Below are positions 1-9,309 of a stretch of DNA of 64,000 bases, piece after piece. The notes beneath the pieces were generated by a model. The model was given only the letters and a program-made list of their open reading frames with translations. It did no database searches and had not been told where the DNA came from. Origin of the DNA: G963665925 sp963676345 (GTDB lineage: Bacteria > Bacillota > Clostridia > Peptostreptococcales > Acidaminobacteraceae); assembly GCA_963676345.2 (NCBI GenBank), contig CAXXTS010000003.1, positions 166,153 through 230,152 of the forward strand, in the 5' to 3' direction. The position numbers and the translations under genes were made by a program. Each line of letters begins with the position of its first letter. Position 1 is the stretch's first letter.

Positions 1-802
1 AATGGACTATGCCTGTAGGATTCTCTTGCATTGTAGACTCAATATAGGCCAGCTTGCCACCATCAATATCTCGAATATGGTCCTCTAGAGTAAACTGATC
101 GTGTATTAGGAATGCGAAATCTTGGTTCAGAAGAACTGCTTTACCTATTTCAGGACTTTGGGCTACGATTTCTTTAAAAGACTCAAAATTGATATCGACG
201 CCTACAACACCGATTGTATTGCCTTCAACGATTAAGGGCTCGACATATGAAATCATATCTATACCGATATTGGCATTGTAGTATGGGTTAAGCCAAAGGG
301 GATGCCCGCTGGATATAGGCTCATAAAACCAGCCCACATGTTCACTGTCAGAAGACTCATAAAGGGATAGGTCAGTTGGAACAAGACGTTCCATGTGTCC
401 ATCTCCATTTGTATCTGAATGAAAGAAGCCAGCGGTATTGTAAGAAAGTTCGGGATCAAAGCGCACATAAATGGACATGACATTGAAGGTGTTTTCATGG
501 AATTGAAGGGCAATTTGGTCTATTTCTTTTGTTAGGCTGTAGTAATAAGAACGCTCATGAATACGGGCAGGGTCAATAACCCCGATAATGGACTTGGTAA
601 GGGTACCTACCATGGACTCGATACCTGTAATAATTTTATCCGTATCTTTTCCATAAACCTGAGCACTTTCAACGAGTAAATCCAGGGTGTTTTGCTTAAA
701 TTCGCGTTTCATATAGTAAAGCGAAGAACTGCCAATTAGGACTGTTGCAATAAAGGTGAACAGAACCACGCTGGCAATAATCTTTCTACGCGTCTTCATC
801 AT
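1..802 (-). CDS. dCache-domain membrane sensor, N-terminal part (cut by window start)
   Basis: About 267 codons are readable, open to the window edge. The protein starts with a short basic stretch and one membrane helix (about residues 8-27), then an extracellular region typical of a double-Cache (dCache_1) sensor: a long helical stalk, the GDGHMER and WLNPYYNANIG segments, MISYVEPL, and the GVVGVDINFESF strand that closes the membrane-distal lobe. Start chosen at the first of two tandem ATGs because GGGAG lies just upstream. The output domain (methyl-accepting, GGDEF or kinase) lies outside the window, so its role is unknown beyond ligand sensing, often of amino acids in this fold. It is divergent from the histidine kinase at 969, with 166 bp between. 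Confidence 0.8.
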   Translation of the reverse strand, partial: MMKTRRKIIASVVLFTFIATVLIGSSSLYYMKREFKQNTLDLLVESAQVYGKDTDKIITGIESMVGTLTKSIIGVIDPARIHERSYYYSLTKEIDQIALQFHENTFNVMSIYVRFDPELSYNTAGFFHSDTNGDGHMERLVPTDLSLYESSDSEHVGWFYEPISSGHPLWLNPYYNANIGIDMISYVEPLIVEGNTIGVVGVDINFESFKEIVAQSPEIGKAVLLNQDFAFLIHDQFTLEDHIRDIDGGKLAYIESTMQENPTGIVH

Positions 803-968
803 GACATGCTCCCTTCAAAAGTGTAGGTGCTATATTCCTAATAATACACTAAAAGCTGTATTTATAAACCTCCAAGAAAGCGGGAAATATACTGTAAGGT
901 GCATGCGGTTTATGGGAATCAACTGGGTATAAGCGCAAATATAAAGTAAGAGTATCGGAGGATTCGAT

Positions 969-2939
969 ATGAAGCAGCTAAAATTTAAGCATATTAGAAC
1001 AAAACTCATCAGTGCCTATGTTATTGTTTTCGTGGTCATTATGTCCATCTCGCTGGCATTTATTTATATGTCTTTAAAGAGCTCAATAGAAAAGTCTGTA
1101 GATGATTCACTCAACCTGCAGATTGAACTTATTAAAAAAGGCATAGCAACCAGTGTTGACGCTTCAATTAAGAATTACTTCAGAGCCACTGGCAATTTTG
1201 CTATAGATGTGGTAGACGCCTACCAGGAACAAGTTCTGAGTGGACAGATTACACGAGAAGAGGCACAAGAAGAAACCTGGCGTATACTTAAGGACATTAG
1301 AATCGGACAAACAGGTTATGTAGTTGTGGGCAAGAAAAATGGCAATATTTTGCATCATCCAATAGCTGAAATTCAAGGCATTGCTTTGAAGGACTTTGAT
1401 ATTTTTGAAAACCTACAGGGAAATGATGATGTATATTTTGAGTATGACTGGGAAGAACCTGAAACTGGGGAAGTCAAAAAGAAATCCATGTACAGTATAT
1501 ATTATGAACCCTGGGACTGGTACATTATGGTTACGGGCTACCGGGAAGAGTTTAAATCACTTGTGAGCATTGAAGATTTTGAAGATGAAATATTGTCTAT
1601 TAAGTTCGGTGAAACAGGCTATCCGATTGTTGTTGATTTTGATGGAACCCTAGTGGTGCATCCTGAATATAAAGGGGTGAACATGTACAACCGCGATGAC
1701 AGTATGGGTGAAGTAACGCGAGAATCTATCCGGATGAAAAAGGGCCGTCTCGAGTATCTTTGGAAAAATCCTGAGGAAGAGATTTATCGTAAAAAGATTG
1801 CCGTATTCTCAGAAATTGAAGGCTTTGACATGATTGTGGTAGCCACGGCTTATGAGTCAGAGTTTTTAGGGTACTTACACCAGTTGACAGGTGTCCTCCT
1901 GTGGACACTGATAGGTGCAATTGTACTAATGAGCATTATGGTCATGCGTTTAAGCGACACGTTAACACGTCCGATTTTGGCGCTTAGTCAGACAATGGAT
2001 ATTGCAGAGGAAGGGGATTTGGCCGTTCGTGCACCTGTACAAACTTCAGATGAGCTCGGGGAAATGAGCAGTCAGTTTAATCACTTTTTGGAAAAACTGG
2101 ATCAGGAAAAGAAAATGCTTATAGAGCAAGTCGAACTCAATGCCAATATATCGGCAGAGCTTCGTGCATCTATAAGTGCTTTAAAAGATGCACAGGAAAA
2201 GATATTGGAAGAAGAGCGTTTTTCCAATATGGGACGTATGGTCACCCGGATATCACATCATTTGAATACACCAGTAGGCAATGCCATGATGGCGGTGTCT
2301 TTTATTGAACAAAATATCGATGAACTCAGGCTTGCAGGGGAAACAGACGCTGCTTTAGCCCAAGCGACTGCGCCACATATTACTGCTCTTATGGAGTCCT
2401 CATCCATTTTAAATCATGCTTTAAAAGAAGCTGCAAGTATTGTAGATTCATTCAATAAGCTCAATGTTCAACTCCATGAAGGTTTGACCCAGCATGTGAA
2501 TCTGTGTGATTTTCTAAAAACTTACTATTATCATCAGTGGCGGTCAAAATGTCCTGAATATATTCAAATTCACATCGAGTGCGAGGATAACCTAGAGCTT
2601 GTAACTTCAACCAATATACTTGAACTCATATTTGAGCAACTGACCAGTAATGCCATAGCCCATGGCTTTAAAGACAGAGATACAGGGAACATCTGGGTAA
2701 AAGCTTTTCAGAAGGACACGAAAACAGTACTGATTTTTGAAGATGATGGCGTGGGCATTCCCATTGAACGGTCAGAGTATCTCTTCCAGCCATTTTTCAG
2801 TTCAACAGAGAACATGAGCGCCCTGGGAATCGGACTCAACATTGTGTACAATGCTGTGAATGTGACCCTTGGGGGGCGGATTACATTCGAGCATAGAAGA
2901 CCATTCGGTGTTCGTTTTGTGATTGAAATTAGAGGCTAA
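969..2939 (+). CDS. double-Cache membrane sensor histidine kinase
   Basis: 656 residues. An N-terminal membrane helix (about 13-35) leads into two Cache-like modules outside the cell (the IGQTGYVVV and FGETGYPIVV strands mark them), then a second helix near 305-330, a HAMP linker, a coiled coil and a cytoplasmic kinase core. The H-box is SHHLNTPVG with His430 as likely phosphoacceptor; the residue after it is His rather than the usual Glu. The ATPase domain has an N-box (EQLTSNAIAHGF), EDDGVGIP and the GIGLNIV G2 box. GGAGG 7 bases upstream fixes the start. No response regulator is adjacent, so it is an orphan kinase. It ends at a strong two-way terminator shared with the stress-protein gene. 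Confidence 0.9.
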   Translation: MKQLKFKHIRTKLISAYVIVFVVIMSISLAFIYMSLKSSIEKSVDDSLNLQIELIKKGIATSVDASIKNYFRATGNFAIDVVDAYQEQVLSGQITREEAQEETWRILKDIRIGQTGYVVVGKKNGNILHHPIAEIQGIALKDFDIFENLQGNDDVYFEYDWEEPETGEVKKKSMYSIYYEPWDWYIMVTGYREEFKSLVSIEDFEDEILSIKFGETGYPIVVDFDGTLVVHPEYKGVNMYNRDDSMGEVTRESIRMKKGRLEYLWKNPEEEIYRKKIAVFSEIEGFDMIVVATAYESEFLGYLHQLTGVLLWTLIGAIVLMSIMVMRLSDTLTRPILALSQTMDIAEEGDLAVRAPVQTSDELGEMSSQFNHFLEKLDQEKKMLIEQVELNANISAELRASISALKDAQEKILEEERFSNMGRMVTRISHHLNTPVGNAMMAVSFIEQNIDELRLAGETDAALAQATAPHITALMESSSILNHALKEAASIVDSFNKLNVQLHEGLTQHVNLCDFLKTYYYHQWRSKCPEYIQIHIECEDNLELVTSTNILELIFEQLTSNAIAHGFKDRDTGNIWVKAFQKDTKTVLIFEDDGVGIPIERSEYLFQPFFSSTENMSALGIGLNIVYNAVNVTLGGRITFEHRRPFGVRFVIEIRG

Positions 2940-2951
2940 AGGGAAATTAAG

Positions 2952-2994
2952 AAAGGGTGCTGTAAAAGTTTTATGACTTTTACAGCACCCTTTT
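2952..2994. terminator. bidirectional intrinsic terminator
   Basis: An 18-bp near-perfect inverted repeat (arm AAAGGGTGCTGTAAAAGT) with a short TTATG-type loop sits between two converging genes. A/T runs flank both arms, so it can stop transcription from the kinase gene and from the stress-protein gene. Confidence 0.9.
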
Positions 2995-2996
2995 CA

Positions 2997-3428
2997 TTAT
3001 CTTACTACGAGTACAGGAACTTTTGAATGATGTACAACCTTGCTGGTTGTGCCACCGATAAGGAATCTTTCTATTGCACCATGACCATGTGAATTAATGA
3101 GAATCATATCACAGTTGTGTGTGTCAGCATAGTCACAAATTTCTGATGCAATGTGTCCCTTCACGATTTCAGTTGTAACAGGAATACCTGTTCCTTCAAA
3201 GTATTCAGCTGTTTTATCAACAACTTCTCTTGCATAAGCTTGAAGGGCATCTCTGACTTTCTGACTTTGAACTTCATCAAAATCCCATGTAAGGTGCGCT
3301 TCATTTTCAAATAAGCGCTTAACATGGATAATAACGAGCTCGGAATTGAATTTCAAAGCATATTCTTTGGCAAGTTCAAGTGCTTTTGTACTCTCCACAT
3401 TGTCAACGGGAACGAGTATTTTTTTCAT
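2997..3428 (-). CDS. universal stress protein, UspA family
   Basis: 143 residues, a single Usp domain of normal length. It begins MKKILVPVD, the usual first strand, and ends with the nucleotide-loop region NSHGHGAIERFLIGGTTS and a closing PVLVV strand. The ATP-binding signature G-x2-G-x9-G(S/T) is imperfect here: the first Gly is Asn and the last pair is GG, so ATP binding is uncertain. Three tandem ATGs are present; the third is chosen because AGGAG then sits 7 bases upstream. An alternative start further upstream would add residues unlike the family. Monocistronic, cytoplasmic, probably induced by stress or starvation as in other members. Confidence 0.9.
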   Translation of the reverse strand: MKKILVPVDNVESTKALELAKEYALKFNSELVIIHVKRLFENEAHLTWDFDEVQSQKVRDALQAYAREVVDKTAEYFEGTGIPVTTEIVKGHIASEICDYADTHNCDMILINSHGHGAIERFLIGGTTSKVVHHSKVPVLVVR

Positions 3429-3723
3429 CATCATTCTCCTTTCACGACACACGCCCTGAATAAAGAACTCATATTGCACGCTTGAAGAAGGTGGTTTGAG
3501 ATTAAGCAAAGCTTTTTTAAAGGGCTGATATTATCTAAGTCATTTATACCCAAATTCTGGACAGACATCACAAGATTTCATGGGTGTGTGCTCATCCTTA
3601 GAAATGGAAAAATAAAGGTCCATTTTTTACCTAAATTTTAAATAAAAAAATACACCACCAAGTGTCAAAAAATAGGTATACTAAGGGCGGGGATGTAAAA
3701 CATTGGAATAGAAACGAGGCTGT

Positions 3724-4941
3724 ATGAAACAAATGCTGCGTACATATATGGGCCTTCCGAGAAGCATGTATATCTTATTTATGGCTCAAATTATCAATCG
3801 TTTTGGCGATTTTGTAAGACCGTTTTTGACACTTTTTCTAACAAAAAATCTGGGGTTCGATAATGCTTCAGCAGGGGCGGTTGTAATGACTGTGACCATT
3901 GCATCTGTACCCGGTGCCTTCCTAGGAGGACGCCTGTCCGATCAGCTGGGTAGAAAAAAGGCCTACTTTCTCTTTCAGGGACTGGCAGGCTTGATGATAC
4001 TGACTTGCGCATTTACTGCTCAAGCCCAGATACTCATATTATTCTTAATATTGTCCGCCTTTTTTAATGGGGGCGTCCGGCCTATGATTAATGCACTTAT
4101 GACCGATATTTTACCTGTAAGTGAAAGACAACGCGGTTTTTCGCTTTCTTATTTAGGCGTCAATATTGGTGTGGCAATAGGGCCTGTAGTGGCAGGATTT
4201 CTATTTAATAATTATTTGAAGCTCCTTTTCATAGGCGATGCCATTACAACAGCAATCGCGGTGACCCTTGTCATGGGTTTTATTCCACCACCAGAAAAGG
4301 ATGCACTCGACTTGGGCTCATCTCTTGAAGATGTGGAAACAGGCTCACTGTTTACCGCCCTTAAAAGGCGGCCAATGGTGGTTGTCTTTTTGACGCTGAA
4401 TATTTTATATGCATTAACTTATGCCCAAAACGGGTTTGCACTGCCCATTACCCTCCAGCACTTATTTGGTGAAAATGGACCGCGTAATTTTGGCTTTCTC
4501 ATGAGCATTAATGCAATGACCTGTGTTGGACTAACGGTTGTGATCACACATATTACAAGACATTTAAAGCCCATTCACACCATTGTAATCGGTGGTGTGG
4601 CTTATGCAGTGGGTTTTGGTATGATTACATTCATTCAATCCATGGGCATGTTCATTGTTTCTACAATTATATGGACTTTAGGTGAAATAATGGTGTCCAT
4701 TAGCTTTGGCGTATACCTGTCACATAGAACGCCTCAGAATTACCGGGCGCGGTTCAATGCCCTGACAAACCTGAGCTGGGCATCTGGCGCACTTGTTGGA
4801 ACCTATTTTATGGGCATGTTTATGGATGCCTCTGGCGTTAAAGCTGTTTGGCCGCTCATATCGATTATTGCCCTGCTGGGCTCAGTGGGCATGGCATTGC
4901 TTGCTCGTGCTGAGAAAGACTTGGAGAAAGCGAAGGGATAG
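3724..4941 (+). CDS. MFS transporter, DHA1-like
   Basis: 405 residues with about 12 predicted membrane helices. The family motif A, GGRLSDQLGRKK, lies in the loop between helices 2 and 3 (about residues 62-73). Overall it resembles drug:proton antiporter type major facilitator proteins, but the substrate cannot be read from sequence. It ends two bases before the ATG of a sodium:solute symporter gene, so the two are probably translated from one message. A -10-like TATACT lies near 3677. Confidence 0.85.
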   Translation: MKQMLRTYMGLPRSMYILFMAQIINRFGDFVRPFLTLFLTKNLGFDNASAGAVVMTVTIASVPGAFLGGRLSDQLGRKKAYFLFQGLAGLMILTCAFTAQAQILILFLILSAFFNGGVRPMINALMTDILPVSERQRGFSLSYLGVNIGVAIGPVVAGFLFNNYLKLLFIGDAITTAIAVTLVMGFIPPPEKDALDLGSSLEDVETGSLFTALKRRPMVVVFLTLNILYALTYAQNGFALPITLQHLFGENGPRNFGFLMSINAMTCVGLTVVITHITRHLKPIHTIVIGGVAYAVGFGMITFIQSMGMFIVSTIIWTLGEIMVSISFGVYLSHRTPQNYRARFNALTNLSWASGALVGTYFMGMFMDASGVKAVWPLISIIALLGSVGMALLARAEKDLEKAKG

Positions 4942-4943
4942 CT

Positions 4944-6347
4944 ATGACATTACTTATTTTTATCATCACCTTGGGCGTTACGCTGTGTGCAGGTGTTCTA
5001 AGCAAGCGTCTGGTCAAGAATTCAAAGGATTTTTTACTTGGCGGCGGAAAGTTGAACACAATTGGTTTTACCAGCATGCTGATGGGCGCAATTATTGGCG
5101 GGGCCTCCACTGTAGGGACAAGTCAAATGGCTTATCAAAGAGGTATTGGAGCCATCTGGTTTACGGCAGGACTGAGTATTTCGAGTGTTTTACTCTATTT
5201 TTTCTATGGAAAGTTGCTTGAAAAAAGGCAGTATATTACGGTGGTGCAAATTGTAGGAGACAATTTTGGAAACCATGCACGCAAGGCTGCCAGTTTAATT
5301 TTATGTTTAGGCATGTTGATTCATATCAATGGACAGGTCCTGGCGGCGGTATCTATATTCAATACCTTGCTCGTTTTGAAAATACAGTTGGCAACTTTAC
5401 TGGTATGTGGTTTGGTTGCGGCCTATGTTATTTTCGGCGGCTTTTGGGGTGGGACTGTCGTTGGTGGCATCAAGACCGTTTTGCTTTATGGAACCAGCTT
5501 AGTCTGTGGTGCATTCCTGATTTTTAAGTACGGTTTTATTTCTGAAGCAGCGACATCGTTTACATTCAATCCATGGTTCAATGTTTTTTCGAAGGGTCTG
5601 ATAAAGGACTTGTCACTGCCTGTATCGACCATACTGGGGGTTATGTCAACACAAATATATTTTCAGACGGTAATGTCTGCTAAAAACAAAAAAACACTGT
5701 GCCGGGGCACCCTGCTGACGGCCTTTCTCATACTGCCAGTGGGCATCGTTTGTACCATGATAGGCATGTATATGCGCCTGCATTATCCAGATATCCTGCC
5801 ACGTGACGCATTTATTTTGTTTGTTATGAATCATACCAATCCCGTGGTGGCGGGCCTATCTATCGCATCGGTTCTGATTTCATCTGTAGCAACGGGTGCA
5901 GGCCTGACCTTAGGCATTACAACAGTCATTTCTAAAGACGTTCTTTTGTCTGATAAAGCAGGGGTGAGCGATGCTCATCTCTTAAGGAAGCTTCGCCTGA
6001 TTATTGCAGCCATTACGGGACTGGTCTACTTCATTGTTATTTTTAATGCGGACTCGCTTATTTTAAGTTGGGGTTTTTTATCCATGGTCTTTAGAGCCAC
6101 ACCGGTATTTATTCCAGTAGTGGTCGCCCTGTATTTTAAAGAAAGGATATCCGGTCTAAAAGGTGTGGGCTACGTTCTGGTCGGGCCAATACTCAGCTTG
6201 ATATGGATTGCTATGGGGCTGGATAAGGTCAGTTCCATCTACGTTGGCATTGCAGGGGGCATAGCCTATTCAATAGGTGCACACAAAATGTCCATATATA
6301 AAAGAAGTCAGACTGAAATCCACAAAAATCAAAGAAGCACGCGCTAA
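4944..6347 (+). CDS. sodium:solute symporter (SSS family)
   Basis: 467 residues, about 13 membrane helices. The N-terminus has the family's KNSKDFLLGGGKL stretch followed by a glycine-rich helix (GAIIGGASTVGTSQMAY), typical of SSS members such as PutP and pantothenate or proline symporters. The substrate is not evident. The start has GAAGGGA upstream inside the end of the MFS gene and the gap is 2 bp, indicating an operon. The stop codon lies within the stem of a terminator shared with the facing regulator gene. Confidence 0.85.
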   Translation: MTLLIFIITLGVTLCAGVLSKRLVKNSKDFLLGGGKLNTIGFTSMLMGAIIGGASTVGTSQMAYQRGIGAIWFTAGLSISSVLLYFFYGKLLEKRQYITVVQIVGDNFGNHARKAASLILCLGMLIHINGQVLAAVSIFNTLLVLKIQLATLLVCGLVAAYVIFGGFWGGTVVGGIKTVLLYGTSLVCGAFLIFKYGFISEAATSFTFNPWFNVFSKGLIKDLSLPVSTILGVMSTQIYFQTVMSAKNKKTLCRGTLLTAFLILPVGIVCTMIGMYMRLHYPDILPRDAFILFVMNHTNPVVAGLSIASVLISSVATGAGLTLGITTVISKDVLLSDKAGVSDAHLLRKLRLIIAAITGLVYFIVIFNADSLILSWGFLSMVFRATPVFIPVVVALYFKERISGLKGVGYVLVGPILSLIWIAMGLDKVSSIYVGIAGGIAYSIGAHKMSIYKRSQTEIHKNQRSTR

Positions 6348-6362
6348 GGAATGCGCGTGCTT
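6337..6362. terminator. terminator-like hairpin between convergent genes
   Basis: A 9-bp perfect stem (AGCACGCGC with its complement) and an 8-base loop overlap the symporter stop codon. T-richness is modest on both sides, so its strength is uncertain. Confidence 0.6.
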
Positions 6363-6385
6363 TAGACTGCCTGAAAGTAGTATTT

Positions 6386-7066
6386 CTATTCGCTAATAAA
6401 ACGGTAGCCTGTATTGTATTTTGATTCAATAGCTGCCCATGAGACACCAGCTGATTTCATTTTTTTCCTGAGTTTAGCAATATGAACTGAAATCGTTCGT
6501 GTAGGGACCGAGAGGTCCTTATTGCCGTAGAGTTCACCGGTGAGTTCTTCAGCAGATATATATTTTTTTGACTGATAAAGATGGAAAAGTATTTTGAACT
6601 CAGTTTGTGTCAAATGAACCATGGTGTTTTGAAAGAGCACATTATTATTAAAGCTGTCAAAGCGTATGTTCTTGCTGGTAGGTTCAGTATAAATATTTTG
6701 ATGTGATAAGCGCCGCGCTAAAGCACCGATGCGTACAAGAAATACATCTAAATCGAAAGGTTTTACAAAGTAATCATCTGCACCGTGTTTAAAGGCTTGA
6801 ATAACGGCTTCTTTAGAGGCGCCATCTGACATGAGGACATGGGCCCGACTAGACCTGCGGCTCATTTTTTCACAAAGGGCCAGCGCACTCATATCTGGAA
6901 GTGTATTCCCGATAATAATGAGGTGCGGTTTATAGCATTCGCAGACATGCTGTGCATCTTTACCCGTATGTGCATGCTCAATTTGATAGCCTGATTTCCT
7001 AAGGAACAGAGTCATGAGTTCCAAAAGATTGGGTTCGTTTTCTGCAATGAGTATTTTTAGTGGCAT
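6386..7066 (-). CDS. OmpR-type regulator with degenerate receiver domain
   Basis: 226 residues: an N-terminal receiver fold (about 1-120) and a C-terminal winged-helix trans_reg_C DNA-binding domain (about 130-225, with TQTEFKILFHLYQSKKYIS and TRTISVHIAKLRKKM). The receiver is unusual. Where OmpR proteins have the phosphoacceptor Asp (LLDxxLP) it has IIIGNTLP, with Gly53. The acidic pair is Glu9-Asn10 rather than two Asp. The signalling Ser and the KPFD lysine are kept. It is therefore unlikely to be controlled by ordinary phosphorylation. Start chosen at MPLKIL, 7 bases after GGAGGTGA. It follows the TPR gene at 119 bp in the same orientation. Confidence 0.88.
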   Translation of the reverse strand: MPLKILIAENEPNLLELMTLFLRKSGYQIEHAHTGKDAQHVCECYKPHLIIIGNTLPDMSALALCEKMSRRSSRAHVLMSDGASKEAVIQAFKHGADDYFVKPFDLDVFLVRIGALARRLSHQNIYTEPTSKNIRFDSFNNNVLFQNTMVHLTQTEFKILFHLYQSKKYISAEELTGELYGNKDLSVPTRTISVHIAKLRKKMKSAGVSWAAIESKYNTGYRFISE

Positions 7067-7185
7067 CGCCGTCACCTCCTCCATTCAGATTGTATATATT
7101 AATAGTACAACAAAATATTTACATAGGATACAATTTGTTTCAAATTGCCATTGTTTGGTTCTTGGCGCATCAAAAAATGAATCTT

Positions 7186-8355
7186 CTAGTTTACACTGGA
7201 CACTCCAGCGCTCATGGTCGGAATGCTTTCAGAGAGTGTTTCAAGGTGAGCGTTTTTTTTCTCAAGTTCAGTGTTGATAAACTGGTGAATAGAACGGGAA
7301 CGCGCCTGTACATCGCTTGTTTCCTGGTCTTTTTCAAGCATTTTCAATTTGAAAACTAAATTTGTAGCTTCGATTTTTTGAAGCGTGTACTGAAAGCGCT
7401 TATGATATTCAAGGGCTTTTTTATAGTGTTCATTTTTTTCAAAGAACTGATAAAGACGTTCGTAAATAAGGCTTAACTGGTGATCAGATCCACCGGCCTC
7501 GGAAATTTTTTCAGCTTTATAAATCATTTCAAGCGCACCGGCTTCGTCCTGCATCAATAGAAGCAAATCGTGTTTAAGTAGGAGTGCATCCAAAATATAG
7601 TATACGTTACTGAGTGATTCAAGCAGGTCTATGGAATGGTCAATGTTTTCCAGAGCCTTTGGATAGTCTCCCAGTTGCATATGGAGTTTACCCTTTCGAT
7701 ATAACCATTCGAATTTCAGCAGGATGTCATCGCTGTGTTCTATGTGTTCTTTTGCAGCATCGTAAGCTGTGAAGGCCTTGTTGTAGTCCCCTAAGATCGT
7801 GTGTACTTCGCCCATATTTGAATATAGGTGTCCAACACCCTTGTAAATACTGCCTTCAAGTGCGGTTTCAATGCCGGTTTCGTAGGATTCTAGAGCAAGG
7901 GTGTAATCACCTGCTTTTCTGTAAACCTCACCAATACAGTTTTGTGCGCGAACGACCTCTTCGTAGTTTTCAGTCCTAAGCGCATAGTTGCGTCCAATAA
8001 TAAATTGGCCCAGCGCCGTTGAGTAGGCGCCAGAATAGAAATGCAGGACACCGTACCAGCGGTGGAGTTCACTGAGCATATTGAAATCCTGAAACTGTTC
8101 AAAAATTTCTATGCTCTCAGTAACATATTCAATGGCTTCAGACTGATTGCCAAGTGTGCGGCAACCCTGTGTCATAATATGCAGTGCATGCCCCTTTATG
8201 GTTGTTAGACTGAAGGATTCAGCTCTATTAGCAATGCTGCGCGCCTCTTCAATAGCTTCCTGAGGATTCGAGTGAATTTTCAAACGTGCCTGCGCCAGGT
8301 CTCGCTCTAGTTTTTTGTGGATTGTATAGACATTAATCATAATCGTATTCCCCAT
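7186..8355 (-). CDS. tetratricopeptide-repeat protein
   Basis: 389 residues built mainly of tandem TPR units (about residues 15-320; clear repeats are AQNCIGEVYRKAGDYTLALE, YSNMGEVHTILGDYNKAF and RKGKLHMQLGDYPKALENID). A coiled-coil tail follows (about 325-375). No signal peptide or membrane helix was seen, so it is cytoplasmic. In other bacteria such a TPR plus coiled coil often precedes a GGDEF or kinase domain, but here the protein simply ends and the gap downstream does not encode a remnant. It may be a protein-interaction partner for the downstream receiver-like regulator. An in-frame ATG at 8340 is an alternative start. Confidence 0.8.
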   Translation of the reverse strand: MGNTIMINVYTIHKKLERDLAQARLKIHSNPQEAIEEARSIANRAESFSLTTIKGHALHIMTQGCRTLGNQSEAIEYVTESIEIFEQFQDFNMLSELHRWYGVLHFYSGAYSTALGQFIIGRNYALRTENYEEVVRAQNCIGEVYRKAGDYTLALESYETGIETALEGSIYKGVGHLYSNMGEVHTILGDYNKAFTAYDAAKEHIEHSDDILLKFEWLYRKGKLHMQLGDYPKALENIDHSIDLLESLSNVYYILDALLLKHDLLLLMQDEAGALEMIYKAEKISEAGGSDHQLSLIYERLYQFFEKNEHYKKALEYHKRFQYTLQKIEATNLVFKLKMLEKDQETSDVQARSRSIHQFINTELEKKNAHLETLSESIPTMSAGVSSVN

Positions 8356-8382
8356 CCTTTTTGAGTACGCCTATATTTCAAT

Positions 8383-8414
8383 CTATTCTATATCATTCTT
8401 TCTATATAGAATAG
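8383..8414. repeat. 11-bp inverted repeat in the divergent promoter region
   Basis: Arms CTATTCTATAT and its complement are separated by 10 bases, 28 bp upstream of the TPR gene start. The position suits an operator or a 5' hairpin for the TPR/regulator pair. Function not shown. Confidence 0.4.
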
Positions 8415-8585
8415 TACAGTTCCTTTAAAATCTGAGTGTCCTATACAAATAGTATGATGAAATAGACATGAAGATTGCAAATGTTTCTTTGCAATTATAG
8501 AAACATAAAAATATTTGGGATGATGAAAAGCCTATGTTAGAATAGTCGTGACGCAGTAGAAGTAAGCAGGCATTTAGGAGGGACT

Positions 8586-9218
8586 ATGTCGAAGTTATTG
8601 TTGATTATTTTTGTACAGTTGTTGTATGTACCCCTATTGACACTTAGAACGATTTCAATGGTTAAGAATTTAAAGCTCATGACAGCACTGTTTGGGCTGC
8701 TAGAGGCGGTTGTATACATATTTGGGTTAACAATAGTTCTATCCGGTGACTCAACCTATTTAGAGATGTTTGTTTATGCAGTCGGATTTTCTGCAGGACT
8801 GATTGCAGGCATATATGTTGAGCAGAAGCTGGCTATTGGGTATTCCAGTTTCAGTGTTAACATTAATCACAGAAATGACGAGTTGGTCAAAACCCTAAGA
8901 GACAGTGGGTTTGGCGTAACGCTTTATATGGGAGAAGGCCGAGACGGTGTTCGAGTACGCCTTGATATTTTGACAAAGCGTAAGAGGGAAGCTGAACTGC
9001 TCAAAAAAATAAAGCGCATTGAGCCCAAGGCTTTTATCATTTCCTATGAACCCAAGACATTCCACGGCGGCTATATCAGTGACATTATGAAACGCAGAAT
9101 GCAGCTAAGAAAGAAGAAGGCCAAGCCTGTTGAAACACAAGAGGATGGTCTCATACATAAGACGCTGGATGAAATTAAAAATGAAGTTCAGGTTTTTAAG
9201 AAGGACTGGAAGGCATAA
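8586..9218 (+). CDS. DUF2179/UPF0316-type membrane protein
   Basis: 210 residues. Three hydrophobic helices lie in the first 80 residues, including an early RTISMVKNLK loop and GxYVEQKLAIG at the membrane exit, followed by a soluble DUF2179-like domain (about 95-160; DSGFGVTLYMGEGRDG is the typical turn) and a basic tail rich in Lys/Arg. The pattern matches the UPF0316/DUF5698 plus DUF2179 family, whose biochemical role is unknown. AGGAGG precedes the ATG. It stands alone between a divergent gene and a strong terminator. Confidence 0.85.
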   Translation: MSKLLLIIFVQLLYVPLLTLRTISMVKNLKLMTALFGLLEAVVYIFGLTIVLSGDSTYLEMFVYAVGFSAGLIAGIYVEQKLAIGYSSFSVNINHRNDELVKTLRDSGFGVTLYMGEGRDGVRVRLDILTKRKREAELLKKIKRIEPKAFIISYEPKTFHGGYISDIMKRRMQLRKKKAKPVETQEDGLIHKTLDEIKNEVQVFKKDWKA

Positions 9219-9230
9219 GTCAAAAAATAA

Positions 9231-9283
9231 ACCGCCAAGGCTCCTGGGTGCTTCTCAGAAAGTCTTGGCGGTTTTTCTTTTTT
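9231..9283 (+). terminator. intrinsic terminator
   Basis: A 9-bp stem (ACCGCCAAG / CTTGGCGGT) encloses a 24-base loop and is followed by a long T-rich tract, directly after the DUF2179 gene. Confidence 0.85.
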
Positions 9284-9309
9284 AAAAAGGCGCTTAGAGC
9301 AACTTAGAG

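Noticed and set aside
4793..5221. 142-codon ORF overlapping the MFS/SSS junction
   Set aside because: Out-of-frame shadow of two clear transporter genes, with no ribosome site and no recognisable domain.
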